Shown one piece after another: positions 23,529 through 32,058 of a stretch of 35,867 nucleotides of DNA. The stretch is from positions 1 through 35,867 of the forward strand of contig JAGALZ010000031.1 in assembly GCA_017848055.1 (NCBI GenBank), read 5' to 3'. The notes beneath the pieces are model-generated. The model did not search any database, had not been told where the DNA came from, and saw only the letters and a program-made list of their open reading frames with translations. The stretch comes from Oscillospiraceae bacterium (GTDB lineage Bacteria; Bacillota; Clostridia; Oscillospirales; Ruminococcaceae). Each line of letters starts with the position of its first letter. Positions within the stretch are counted from its first letter, which is position 1. The translations under genes and the position numbers were made by a program.

Positions 23529-24288
23529 ATCTTCAAAGAAGAATACACGTTCACGCAACTCTCTGAGAACATCTGTCGCAGAGGCAAGAAAGCATATCCT
23601 CTCCAAGGACACAAAGTTTGTTATCACAGAAGCATATAAGCTGGCAAGAACAAACATTATGTTTGCTCTGTCCACTTCACCTTCAAAGGTTATTACAGTT
23701 ACCTCGTCAAACCCTGCCGAGGCAAAGACAACTACAACGGTAAACCTCGCAATTACATTTGCAATGACAGGCGCAAAGGTTCTGCTTATCGACGGAGATA
23801 TGAGAAAGCCTTTCGTTCACAAGCTCTTTGAAAGACTTGACAGAAAGACCGGACTTTCTTCTGTTCTCGGCGGTATGTGTACAGTTGCAGAGGCAATAAG
23901 AAGCAACATAAGAGAAAACCTTGATATTATTCCTGCAGGCCCTACTCCGCCAAACCCGGCAGAGCTTCTGGGTTCTGAGAATATGGCAAAGCTTGTAGAT
24001 GTTCTTTCAGGTCATTATGACTATATCTTTATCGATATGCCGCCTGTAAATGTTGTGTCGGATGCACTTCTTCTGACAAAGGTTTCTGCAGGTATCGTAT
24101 TCGTAATAAGAGATAATTATACCAAGCACGGCGATGTGCAGAATGCACTCAGCCAGATTCAGCTTGCACAGGGTAAGGTCTTGGGCTTTGTCAAGACTGC
24201 CTGCCGTGTAAAGAGCGGTTCGGGCTACTATGGTAAGAACTATAAGTACAACTATAGCTATGGCTCAAACGGCTCACAAGAGGATTGA
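23506..24288 (+). CDS. BY-kinase (CpsD/YwqD-like tyrosine kinase) with altered P-loop
   Basis: 260-residue cytoplasmic bacterial tyrosine kinase acting with the Wzz-like protein. Walker A' LLIDGDMRKP (93-102) and Walker B YIFIDMPP (173-180) are normal, and the tail is tyrosine-rich (YYGKNYKYNYSYG), the usual autophosphorylation cluster. Walker A reads SSNPAEAKTTTT (67-78): the canonical GEGKS/T is AEAKT, with both glycines replaced, including the one before Lys74. The EAYKLARTNI segment before it, which helps ring assembly, is present. Good GGAGG site before the ATG. It overlaps the upstream gene and is followed 6 bases later by the phosphatase. Confidence 0.88.
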   Translation: MSTQAKSKSSKKNTRSRNSLRTSVAEARKHILSKDTKFVITEAYKLARTNIMFALSTSPSKVITVTSSNPAEAKTTTTVNLAITFAMTGAKVLLIDGDMRKPFVHKLFERLDRKTGLSSVLGGMCTVAEAIRSNIRENLDIIPAGPTPPNPAELLGSENMAKLVDVLSGHYDYIFIDMPPVNVVSDALLLTKVSAGIVFVIRDNYTKHGDVQNALSQIQLAQGKVLGFVKTACRVKSGSGYYGKNYKYNYSYGSNGSQED

Positions 24289-24294
24289 TGATAT

Positions 24295-25026
24295 TTGGAT
24301 TTTAAGAAAATTGACTACCATTCCCATGTCCTGCCCGGGATTGATGACGGAGCAAAGAACATTGAGGAGAGTGTAAAAATTCTCGATATGATGGCGGATG
24401 CGGGGGTAGATGTGCTGTTTTGTACACCGCACTTTTATCCTCATAAGCAAAGCCTTGAGAGATTTTTGGATAAGAGAAACGAAGCGTTTGAAACGCTGAA
24501 GCCCTACATAAAACCGCAGCATCCCGAAATAAGACTCGGTGCAGAGGTGCTTTTGTCAAAGAGCCTTTCCAAAGAGGAGCTGGAGCTTTTAAAGCTCGAT
24601 GGCACCGACTATGTGCTTATCGAAATGCCGTATGTGCATTTTTCTCAGAGCATATATGATTCGCTTTTTGAGGTGGCAGACACTGAAGGCGTAAAGGTGC
24701 TTATTGCACACATCGAAAGATATCTTGCAAATAACAGCCTCGATGAGGTTGAAGAGCTTTTCGCCGAGGATAATGCAATCGGACAGATAAACTGTACCTC
24801 GCTTCGTAAATTCGGGCTCAGAAGAAACTGCGTAAAGCTTATAAGACATGGCTGTGTCCAGGCACTCGGAAGTGACTACCACAGAATCGAGAGAGGCTAT
24901 GCGCTGCTCGACGAGGGACTTAAGATTCTCCGCAAGAAGCTTAAGGAAAATGAGTTTTCTGCACTTATGCAAAGTTCGCAGATGCTTCTGGAAAACAAGG
25001 AAATCGAAGAGGTTATGGCTCTTTAA
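24295..25026 (+). CDS. CpsB/YwqE-like PHP tyrosine-protein phosphatase
   Basis: 243 residues of the PHP metal-dependent phosphatase family that removes phosphate from the BY-kinase tail. The metal ligands are visible as DYHSHVLPGIDDG (residues 7-19), FCTPHFYPHK, IAHIERY and LGSDYHR. The start appears to be TTG at 24295, with AGAGGA about 10 bases upstream; no in-frame ATG is near and family members begin at this point. With the Wzz-like protein and BY-kinase it forms a complete phosphorylation-cycle module, but no glycosyltransferase or flippase follows. Confidence 0.92.
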   Translation: MDFKKIDYHSHVLPGIDDGAKNIEESVKILDMMADAGVDVLFCTPHFYPHKQSLERFLDKRNEAFETLKPYIKPQHPEIRLGAEVLLSKSLSKEELELLKLDGTDYVLIEMPYVHFSQSIYDSLFEVADTEGVKVLIAHIERYLANNSLDEVEELFAEDNAIGQINCTSLRKFGLRRNCVKLIRHGCVQALGSDYHRIERGYALLDEGLKILRKKLKENEFSALMQSSQMLLENKEIEEVMAL

Positions 25027-25034
25027 TACGGGGC

Positions 25035-25063
25035 TTGAAAAATTTAAAAAAGTATGCTACAAT
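25035..25063 (+). promoter_or_regulatory. Promoter of the pheST transcript
   Basis: TTGAAA (25035-25040), 17-base spacer, TACAAT (25058-25063). Confidence 0.75.
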
Positions 25064-25087
25064 GATTTGTAGCGGAAAAATAGTATT

Positions 25088-25351
25088 ATAAAACACGTTG
25101 ACTGAGAGAGTAGGCTTTCTGATTTGAAGCTTTCAGAGAGTCGCCGTAAAGGATAGTCCTTTGCTGAAAACGGCGATAAGCAGATTAAAGCTGAAGTTCA
25201 CTCACGAGTGGTCCTGCCGAAAGTGTATTTCACCGGGTAAGCAGGGACGTCAATGCCACGTTACGGCTGCGGAAGTGATGGCTTCTTAAAAGGTGGTAAT
25301 AAGCAGGATTTTACGGTCTTGTCCTTTTTGAAGGGCAGGACCTTGTTTTTT
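25088..25351 (+). ncRNA. T-box leader (tRNA-Phe-responsive) upstream of pheST
   Basis: Long leader between promoter and pheS. A stem I region begins with the AGAGAGTA purine motif near 25103; the likely specifier is TTC in GAAGTTCAC (about 25192-25200), a Phe codon. The antiterminator carries AAAAGGTGGTAATAAGCAG (25288-25306); its TGGT matches the ACCA end of tRNA-Phe (discriminator A). AAAAGG can pair with CCTTTT at 25323-25328, which otherwise belongs to the terminator stem. This is the T-box switch: uncharged tRNA-Phe lets transcription continue. The TGGTAATAAG variant departs from the usual TGGNACCGCG. Confidence 0.88.
25315..25351 (+). terminator. T-box regulated terminator before pheS
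   Basis: Stem GGTCTTGTCCTT / AAGGGCAGGACC (with G-U pairs) followed by TTGTTTTTT. It competes with the antiterminator. Confidence 0.85.
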
Positions 25352-25411
25352 ATCCTGTAATGAATAAAAATATAAGTCCCTCATAACGGGACAGAAAGGT
25401 CAGTGAGATAT

Positions 25412-26437
25412 ATGGATATGAAAGAACAGCTCAGCCAGATTGAGGTTCTTGCAAAGCAGCAGCTCGAAGAGGCTTCTGATGCTAAGGCTGTTGAGGAGCT
25501 GAGAGTCAAGTTCCTCGGCAAAAAGGGCGAAATCACAGCAATCTTAAAGCAGATGGGACAGCTTTCCGCTGAGGAAAGACCTGTCATCGGTCAGCTTGCA
25601 AACAAGGTAAGAGCAGATATCGAGGAGGCAATCTCCGAGAGAGCCGCTTCTATCAAGGCTTCCGAGCAGGAAAGACTCATCAAGGAGGAAACCCTCGACG
25701 TTACAATGCCGGGTAAGGCTCCTAAGATTGGAAGACTCCACCCGCTCAACAAGACTCTTGAAGAGGTTGAGGAAATATTCCTCGGCATGGGCTTTGAAAT
25801 CGTTGAAGGCCCTGAGGTCGAAACAGACCACTACTGCTTCGAGGCGCTCAATATGCCAAAGCACCACCCTGCAAGAGATACTCAGGATACATTCTACATC
25901 AACGAGAATGTCGTTTTAAGAACTCAGACATCTTCAGTTCAGATCAGAACTATGGAGAACAAGAAGCCACCTATCAGAATCATCTCCCCGGGAAGAGTTT
26001 ACCGTTCTGATGCCGTTGACGCTACACATTCACCGCTCTTCCACCAGATTGAAGGCCTTGTTATCGACAAGGGCATCACAATGGCAGATTTGAAGGGTAC
26101 TCTTGAGCTTCTTATGAAGCGTCTTTACGGCGAGGAAACACAGATTAGACTCCGTCCTCACCACTTCCCATACACGGAGCCTTCCGCAGAGGTTGACCTT
26201 ATGTGCTATAACTGTGGAGGCAAGGGCTGTCCTATGTGCAAGAACGAGGGCTGGATTGAAATCCTCGGTGCAGGTATGGTACACCCTAAGGTGCTCAGAG
26301 ATTGCGGAATCGACCCTGAAGAGTATTCGGGCTTTGCTTTCGGTATCGGTCTTGAAAGAATTACTATGGGTAACTATGAAATCAAGGATATGCGACTTCT
26401 CTATGAGAACGATATGCGATTCTTAGAGCAGTTCTGA
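25412..26437 (+). CDS. pheS: Phenylalanyl-tRNA synthetase alpha subunit
   Basis: 341-residue catalytic subunit of the (alpha-beta)2 enzyme. N-terminal coiled coil (about residues 1-80), then the class II core with motif 2 [21 protein letters not shown] and motif 3 [11 protein letters not shown] cysteine cluster [12 protein letters not shown] lies in the insert before motif 3, as in many Firmicutes. The start could be GTG 25403, ATG 25412 or ATG 25418; 25412 is placed 12 bases after AAAGG. Followed by pheT with 20 bases between. Confidence 0.95.
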   Translation: MDMKEQLSQIEVLAKQQLEEASDAKAVEELRVKFLGKKGEITAILKQMGQLSAEERPVIGQLANKVRADIEEAISERAASIKASEQERLIKEETLDVTMPGKAPKIGRLHPLNKTLEEVEEIFLGMGFEIVEGPEVETDHYCFEALNMPKHHPARDTQDTFYINENVVLRTQTSSVQIRTMENKKPPIRIISPGRVYRSDAVDATHSPLFHQIEGLVIDKGITMADLKGTLELLMKRLYGEETQIRLRPHHFPYTEPSAEVDLMCYNCGGKGCPMCKNEGWIEILGAGMVHPKVLRDCGIDPEEYSGFAFGIGLERITMGNYEIKDMRLLYENDMRFLEQF

Positions 26438-26457
26438 TTTGTGAGGAGGATATAATA

Positions 26458-28863
26458 ATGGATTTGTCAATGAAATGGCTCGCAGATTATGTTGACTGCG
26501 ATATGCCTATAAAGGATTTTGTTTCGGGACTTACACTCTCCGGCTCCAAGGTTGAACGTTACGAGGAGGAAGGCAGCGATATTTCAAATGTCGTTGTCGG
26601 AAAGCTTCTCTCGGTTGTTCCGCACGAGAACTCCGACCACCTTGTTGTTTGCCAGGTTGAGGTAGGCAAGGACGCACCTATCCAGATTGTAACAGGTGCT
26701 CCTAACGTTTCAGCAGGCGACTATGTTCCTGTTGCACTCGACGGCTCAACACTGCCGGGCGGTATTAAGATTAAGAAGGGCAAGCTTCGTGGCGTTGAAT
26801 CAAACGGTATGCTCTGCTCACTCGGCGAGCTCGGACTTACTCTCCACGACTTCCCGTATGCTATCGAGGACGGAATCTTCCTTCTCGGCGACGACTGTGA
26901 TAAGACTGTAGGTATGGATATCCACAAGGCTATCGGTCTTGACGATACCTGCGTTGAGTTCGAAATCACTTCGAACAGACCTGACTGTATGTCTGTTATC
27001 GGTCTTGCAAGAGAAACTGCCGCTACCTTCGGCAAGAAGGCTGATATCAAGGAGCCTGCTTTCACAGGTGTCGAGGGCAATATAAACGATATGCTCTCGG
27101 TTGAGATTTCCAACAAGGAGCTTTGCCCGAGATATATGGCAGGCATCGTAAAGAACGTAAAGATTGAGCCTTCCCCAAGATGGATGAGAGAAAGACTCAG
27201 AGCCTGCGGAGTAAGACCTATCAACAACCTTGTTGACATTACAAACTATGTAATGCTCGAGTACGGCCACCCTATGCACGCATTCGATTTAAGATATGTT
27301 GAGGGTGCAAAAATCAATATCAGAAACGCTCAGAAGGGCGAGAAGATTATGACTCTCGACGGCGTTGAAAGAGAGCTTTCCGAGGAAATGCTCGTTATCG
27401 CTGACGGTGTAAAGCCGGTTGCAGTAGCAGGCGTTATGGGCGGTGAGTTCAGCGGAATTATGGACGACACAAATACAGTAGTATTCGAGTCTGCTTGCTT
27501 CGACGGTGCTTCCGTAAGAACAACCGCAAAGAAGCTCGGTATGAGAACAGACGCTTCCTCAAGATTTGAAAAGGGACTCAATCCTCAGGGCTGCGTTCCT
27601 GCACTTATGAGAGCACTTCAGCTTGTTGAAATGCTCGGCGCAGGTGAGTGTGTGAACACTATCATCGACTGCGATTACTCCGACAAGACACCTGCAGGTG
27701 TTGAATTCAGTGCTGAATGGATAAACAAGTTCTTAGGCTCCGACCTCTCCGAAGAAGCTATGGTAAACTACCTCGAAAGCGTTGGCTTCAAGGTTGAAAA
27801 CGGCATGGCTTATGCTCCTTACTACAGAATCGATATCGAGTGCAAGGCTGATATCGCAGAAGAGGTTGCAAGACTTTATGACTACAACAGCCTTCCTTCA
27901 ACTATCGTAAGAGGTGTAGCTCAGGCTCAGCTTTCTCCTAAGCAGAAGTTCGAAAGAGAAGTAAAGAGAGCTATGGTTGCACTCGGCTACAACGAGATTA
28001 CAACCTATTCATTCATCTCACCTAAGTATCTCGACAAGATTTGTCTGCCTGCGGACAGCAAGCTGAGAAACGCAGTTGTTATCACAAACCCACTCGGTGA
28101 AGATACAAGTATTATGAGAACAACAGCACTCCCATCAATGTGCGAGATTATCTCAAAGAACTACAATAACAGAAATCCGTATGCTATGCTCTTTGAGCTT
28201 GGCAACGAGTATATCCCGGTTGATGGTGAGGTTCTGCCGAATGAGCCTGCAAGACTTACAATCGGTGCATATGACAACTCAGGCTCAGTTGACTTCTTCA
28301 CACTCAAGGGTGCTGTAGAAGCTGTGCTTGACAGAATCGGACTCTATGACTATGAGGTTGAGGCTGCTTCGGCTGATTGCGGCTTTGACGAAGTATCGGC
28401 ATTCCATCCGGGCAGAGTCGCTGTCATCAAGAAGGATGAAAAGGCAGTCGCTATCCTCGGTGAGCTTAGCAGACAGACAGCAGAAAACTACGGCGTAAAC
28501 ACCCGTGTATATGCTGCAAAGCTTAATCTCCCTGAAATTATGGAGATGAGCGTAAGCGAGAGAATTTACAAGCCGCTTCCTAAGTATCCTGCCGCAACAA
28601 GAGATATCTCTGTTGTATGCGACGACGCAATTCCTGTTGCAAAGCTCGAAAAGGCTATCAAGGGCGCAGTAGGCAAGACACTCGAGAGCATCAAGCTGTT
28701 TGACGTGTATAAGGGCAAGCAGGTTGATGAGGGCAAGAAGTCAGTTTCTTACTCAATCGTTATGCGTTCCCACGAGGGTACTCTCACCGATGAGCAGGCT
28801 GACGGCGCAATGAAGCGTGTCTTCAAGGCACTCGCTGAGCTCGGCGCAGAGCTTCGTTCGTAA
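26458..28863 (+). CDS. pheT: Phenylalanyl-tRNA synthetase beta subunit
   Basis: 801 residues, the normal length. N-terminal tRNA-binding EMAP-like fold (about residues 40-150), the B3/B4 editing module (RPINNLVDITNYVMLEYGHPMHAFD near 250 and onward), B5 DNA-binding-like domain, and the C-terminal ferredoxin-like anticodon-binding domain (about 708-800, RDISVVCDDAIPVAKLEKAI). The beta subunit edits mischarged Tyr and binds tRNA-Phe. ATG 26458 has GGAGGATATAATA before it. Regulated with pheS by the T-box. Confidence 0.97.
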   Translation: MDLSMKWLADYVDCDMPIKDFVSGLTLSGSKVERYEEEGSDISNVVVGKLLSVVPHENSDHLVVCQVEVGKDAPIQIVTGAPNVSAGDYVPVALDGSTLPGGIKIKKGKLRGVESNGMLCSLGELGLTLHDFPYAIEDGIFLLGDDCDKTVGMDIHKAIGLDDTCVEFEITSNRPDCMSVIGLARETAATFGKKADIKEPAFTGVEGNINDMLSVEISNKELCPRYMAGIVKNVKIEPSPRWMRERLRACGVRPINNLVDITNYVMLEYGHPMHAFDLRYVEGAKINIRNAQKGEKIMTLDGVERELSEEMLVIADGVKPVAVAGVMGGEFSGIMDDTNTVVFESACFDGASVRTTAKKLGMRTDASSRFEKGLNPQGCVPALMRALQLVEMLGAGECVNTIIDCDYSDKTPAGVEFSAEWINKFLGSDLSEEAMVNYLESVGFKVENGMAYAPYYRIDIECKADIAEEVARLYDYNSLPSTIVRGVAQAQLSPKQKFEREVKRAMVALGYNEITTYSFISPKYLDKICLPADSKLRNAVVITNPLGEDTSIMRTTALPSMCEIISKNYNNRNPYAMLFELGNEYIPVDGEVLPNEPARLTIGAYDNSGSVDFFTLKGAVEAVLDRIGLYDYEVEAASADCGFDEVSAFHPGRVAVIKKDEKAVAILGELSRQTAENYGVNTRVYAAKLNLPEIMEMSVSERIYKPLPKYPAATRDISVVCDDAIPVAKLEKAIKGAVGKTLESIKLFDVYKGKQVDEGKKSVSYSIVMRSHEGTLTDEQADGAMKRVFKALAELGAELRS

Positions 28864-28942
28864 GTATAGGGCTTTCGATTTGTTCATTTTGCATATTTGG
28901 GAATAACAAAATATAAAAGTTGCATAAAATTTAAAAAATCGC

Positions 28943-28971
28943 TTGTTATTTATGTTCAAATAGGATATAAT
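28943..28971 (+). promoter_or_regulatory. Promoter of ireB
   Basis: TTGTTA (28943-28948), 17-base spacer, TATAAT (28966-28971). Confidence 0.7.
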
Positions 28972-29009
28972 ATAAATGAGCAGTTATTTCAAAAGGGGGC
29001 GCAAGCTTT

Positions 29010-29255
29010 ATGCATGAACAGACAATGACCTTTAAGATTCGTGATGAAAAGGAAGATGAGCTTAAGAAAAAGCTTATGATAATATATGACGCACTGAAGG
29101 AAAAGGGCTATAATCCTATCAATCAGATTGTAGGTTACATTCTCTCTGAGGACCCGACCTACATAACAACCTACAACAACGCAAGAAGCCTTGTACGCCA
29201 TATCGACAGAGATGAGCTTCTGCACATTCTCGTAAAATCCTATATCGACCTTTAA
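29010..29255 (+). CDS. ireB: IreB family regulatory protein (UPF0297)
   Basis: 81 residues with the family core YDALKEKGYNPINQIVGYILSEDPTYITTYNNAR. IreB is a small phosphoprotein substrate of a PASTA Ser/Thr kinase in enterococci and affects cephalosporin tolerance. It is often next to ruvX and alaS, but here it stands alone between its own promoter and terminator. AAAGGGGG precedes the ATG. No threonine-phosphorylation site can be proven from sequence. Confidence 0.92.
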   Translation: MHEQTMTFKIRDEKEDELKKKLMIIYDALKEKGYNPINQIVGYILSEDPTYITTYNNARSLVRHIDRDELLHILVKSYIDL

Positions 29256-29267
29256 ATCAAAGACAAA

Positions 29268-29312
29268 ACGCTATGCATCAGAAAATGGTGCATAGCGTCT
29301 TTAATATTTTGT
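29268..29312 (+). terminator. Rho-independent terminator of ireB
   Basis: 10-bp perfect stem ACGCTATGCA / TGCATAGCGT followed by CTTTAATATTTT. The T-run is interrupted. Confidence 0.75.
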
Positions 29313-29357
29313 ATGTTTTCCGCCGATAATAATAAAAAATATCGGAGGGAAAACAAA

Positions 29358-30197
29358 ATGAAGATTTTAAAATCAGCACTCGCTCTTGTCGGCATCTTTG
29401 CAATGATAGGTTCAGTCGGCGGAAGCAAGGGTGAGGAGCTTATGCAGAAGGCAAAGGACACAGCCCAGGTCGCAGGTGAGGCGATTGTTAAGAGAATTTC
29501 GCTCGCCGGCGAAATCGATACTCTTGACAGAACAAAGGTCGGCTATGGCCAGGGCGTTATCAAGGACGACAAGAACCGCCCCGTCGGAGCTACCGATTTC
29601 AATGCGAGGTACGGAAATTTCGATGCATTTGCGCTTAAGGAAAACGAGGAGAAAACTATCTACCTCACTTTTGACCAAGGATACGAAAACGGCTATACCG
29701 AAAAAATCCTAGACACCCTCAGGGAGAAAAATGTCAAGGCAACCTTCTTCGTCGTCGGTGACTATGTAAAGCGTAATGAAGAGCTTGTAAGACGTATGAT
29801 TGACGAGGGGCATACAATCGGCAACCATTCAATGTCGCATTATTCAATGCCGACACTCTCGCTTGCTCAGTGCCAGGACGAAATCACATCTTTGCATGAC
29901 TATGTACGAGATAAGTTTCAGTATGAAATGACACTCTTCCGCCCGCCTATGGGTGAGTTCTCGGAGTGGTCGCTCGGGGTTACAAAGGAGTGCGGATACG
30001 AAACAATGCTCTGGAGCTTTGCCTACTACGATTGGGTGACAGATGACCAGCCCGAGCCGTCGCAGGCTCTTGATAAGCTCGTATCTGCTGCACATGACGG
30101 TGCGGTGTATCTTCTGCACTCGGTTTCATCTACAAACGCTCAGATTCTTGGGGATTTTATAGATGAGATGCGTGAAAAGGGTTATAAATTCGGATAG
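29358..30197 (+). CDS. pdaA: PdaA-like polysaccharide deacetylase
   Basis: 279 residues: a signal or anchor (about 5-22), then a NodB deacetylase fold. The motif 1 TFDQGYENGYT is very close to PdaA's TFDNGYENGYT; motif 2 is GNHSMSH, then RPPMGEFSEW, FAYYDWV and LLHSVS. PdaA deacetylates N-acetylmuramic acid so that muramic delta-lactam can form in the spore cortex. This points to spore-forming ancestry, though other NodB members share the fold. ATG 29358 has GGAGGG 8 bases upstream; an earlier in-frame ATG at 29313 lacks a site. No clear sigma-A promoter is seen, which could fit a sporulation sigma factor. Confidence 0.88.
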   Translation: MKILKSALALVGIFAMIGSVGGSKGEELMQKAKDTAQVAGEAIVKRISLAGEIDTLDRTKVGYGQGVIKDDKNRPVGATDFNARYGNFDAFALKENEEKTIYLTFDQGYENGYTEKILDTLREKNVKATFFVVGDYVKRNEELVRRMIDEGHTIGNHSMSHYSMPTLSLAQCQDEITSLHDYVRDKFQYEMTLFRPPMGEFSEWSLGVTKECGYETMLWSFAYYDWVTDDQPEPSQALDKLVSAAHDGAVYLLHSVSSTNAQILGDFIDEMREKGYKFG

Positions 30198-30221
30198 AGT
30201 AAATAAAAATTACCAAAACTA

Positions 30222-30250
30222 TTGACAAATGTTAAAAATACTGATATAAT
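30222..30250 (+). promoter_or_regulatory. Promoter of the acidic-tailed lipoprotein gene
   Basis: TTGACA (30222-30227), 17-base spacer, TATAAT (30245-30250). Confidence 0.85.
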
Positions 30251-30312
30251 ACGGTAAGAAGCAAGGGAAACTCCCTTGCAAAAGCTTTTTTGACTATATG
30301 GAGGTTAGAATA

Positions 30313-31917
30313 ATGACCAAGCTTTCAAAGAGAGTGCTTGCTCTTACCGTTTCAGTTATCCTTTCTTCAACTGCTCTTCTCGGCGGTTGCGGCAGCGTTG
30401 AGGGTGACTACGAGGATACAGCAGGCGAAAAGAAGACTATAAAAGAAAATATTTCGACAGTTTTTTCTTCTGCATCAAACGCAGGTGAAACAATTACAAG
30501 TGCCCTTTCCGGCGAAACAGATACAGCATATTCCGCTGAGCTTACAGTAGATTTCGGCAAGGCTCTTACAAAGGACGCAGGTATGGACCTTGATACTATC
30601 ACAATTTCCTCTGATTCCAAAATCAAGAACGGAAATGCCCAGACAGTTATCAAGGGTAAGTACGGCAAGGATACACTTGCAACAGCCGACATCGTAAGAG
30701 ATAAGGAGACGGGCAATATCTATATCGGTATTCCTGAGCTTTCTCCTGCTTATATGATGGTAACAGGCGACTTTGTTGAGCAGCAGGCAAACGGACTTCT
30801 CGACCAGATTGAAGGCTCTGTTGATATTTCTACAGACCTGACAGTCGGCGGCGAGCAGTTTATGTCTACTGATAATCTTCCTGAGATTTCTGAGGAAGAC
30901 CTCGACAAGATGTTCGATACATACTATAATATCGTACTCGACAGCTTCTCGGAGCCTACAGCAAACGGCACAGTAAGCGGCGATATCGATGATGTTGAGT
31001 ATAAGTTTGACAAGAAGACACTTACTGTTACAAACCAGGAAATTGCAGATATGCTCAAGAAGCTTGCAGAAACTGCAAAGAACGACGAGGTTATTCTCGA
31101 CCTCATCGAGCAGTATGGTGCAGCTGAAGGAGTTACAGTAGAAGACTTCCAGGCATCAATCGACCAGGCACTCGGCGAGATGCAGAATGCCGAGGTTCAG
31201 GACGCTTCCGCTGACATTGACCTTTACTACCAGGATGATGAGATTTCCGGTTTTGCAATGACTATGGACGGCATGAAGGTGGAAATGTTCTGCTATATGA
31301 CAGACAGTGAGCTTTGTGCTGCTGTTAATATGACAAACTCTGCAGAAGAAGCACAGGACATGAAGATGACTCTCAGTGCCGAAACTGACGGTTATATGAC
31401 AGACCTTACTGCTAAGCTCGATATGGGCGAGGAAGGCTATATGACTTTTGAGGTTGAAGACTTCAAGGTTGTTGATGAAGAAACTGGCGCATTCAAGGGT
31501 ACAATGAGATATTCCATGAAGGCTGATGAGATGTCTGCATCTGTTGAGTTTGTGTCAAAGTCAACAGCAAAGAAGACTGACTTCGAAATCACTATGGATG
31601 TAGACGGTGAAAACATGATGACCGTTACATTTGTAGGCGAAGAAACAAAGGCTACCGACGTTACAATTCCTTCCGGTCAGGTTTACGACATCTCTGACGA
31701 GGCTCAGATGGAAGCTTACGGCGCAACAGTTGACGCTGAAGGCTTTACAAAGAGACTGCAGGAAATCCTCGGCGACGACCTCGGTGCAATGGGTTCTATG
31801 GGCGGAATGGGCTCCATGGAAGACTATGAGGACATGATGGGCGACTATGAAGACATGATGGGTGACTACGAGGACTACGAGGATATGCTCGGAGATACCG
31901 ACCTTATTACATTCTAA
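30313..31917 (+). CDS. Large lipoprotein with acidic Met-rich C-terminal repeats
   Basis: 534 residues from ATG 30313 (GGAGG 8 bases before; the earlier ATG at 30298 has none). Signal with lipobox LLGGC, modified cysteine at residue 26. The body is rich in Asp, Glu and Thr, with alternating beta strands in the second half (AMTMDGMKVEMFCYM, MKMTLSAETDGYM, MTFEVEDFKVV, EMSASVEFVSK), reminiscent of LolA/LppX-like half-barrels. The tail is DYEDMMG repeats, strongly acidic. I cannot assign a family. It is a single-gene transcript with strong promoter and terminator. Confidence 0.82.
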   Translation: MTKLSKRVLALTVSVILSSTALLGGCGSVEGDYEDTAGEKKTIKENISTVFSSASNAGETITSALSGETDTAYSAELTVDFGKALTKDAGMDLDTITISSDSKIKNGNAQTVIKGKYGKDTLATADIVRDKETGNIYIGIPELSPAYMMVTGDFVEQQANGLLDQIEGSVDISTDLTVGGEQFMSTDNLPEISEEDLDKMFDTYYNIVLDSFSEPTANGTVSGDIDDVEYKFDKKTLTVTNQEIADMLKKLAETAKNDEVILDLIEQYGAAEGVTVEDFQASIDQALGEMQNAEVQDASADIDLYYQDDEISGFAMTMDGMKVEMFCYMTDSELCAAVNMTNSAEEAQDMKMTLSAETDGYMTDLTAKLDMGEEGYMTFEVEDFKVVDEETGAFKGTMRYSMKADEMSASVEFVSKSTAKKTDFEITMDVDGENMMTVTFVGEETKATDVTIPSGQVYDISDEAQMEAYGATVDAEGFTKRLQEILGDDLGAMGSMGGMGSMEDYEDMMGDYEDMMGDYEDYEDMLGDTDLITF

Positions 31918-31927
31918 CAGCTTATGT

Positions 31928-31960
31928 GAACGCTTCTGCGAATGCAGAGGCGTTCTTTTT
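31928..31960 (+). terminator. Rho-independent terminator of the lipoprotein gene
   Basis: 12-bp stem GAACGCTTCTGC / GCAGAGGCGTTC with loop GAAT and TTTTT. Confidence 0.93.
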
Positions 31961-32023
31961 GTATAATGTAGATATAACTTACCGAGCTGTTTTGTGCAAG
32001 TCTACAAAGTAATTAAAATTTAC

Positions 32024-32052
32024 TTGACAAGTGGGTGCTTTGGTTGTATAAT
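32024..32052 (+). promoter_or_regulatory. Promoter of a candidate small RNA
   Basis: TTGACA (32024-32029), 17-base spacer, TATAAT (32047-32052). No plausible coding frame follows; a terminator comes 113-140 bases later. Confidence 0.8.
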
Positions 32053-32058
32053 GTAAGT

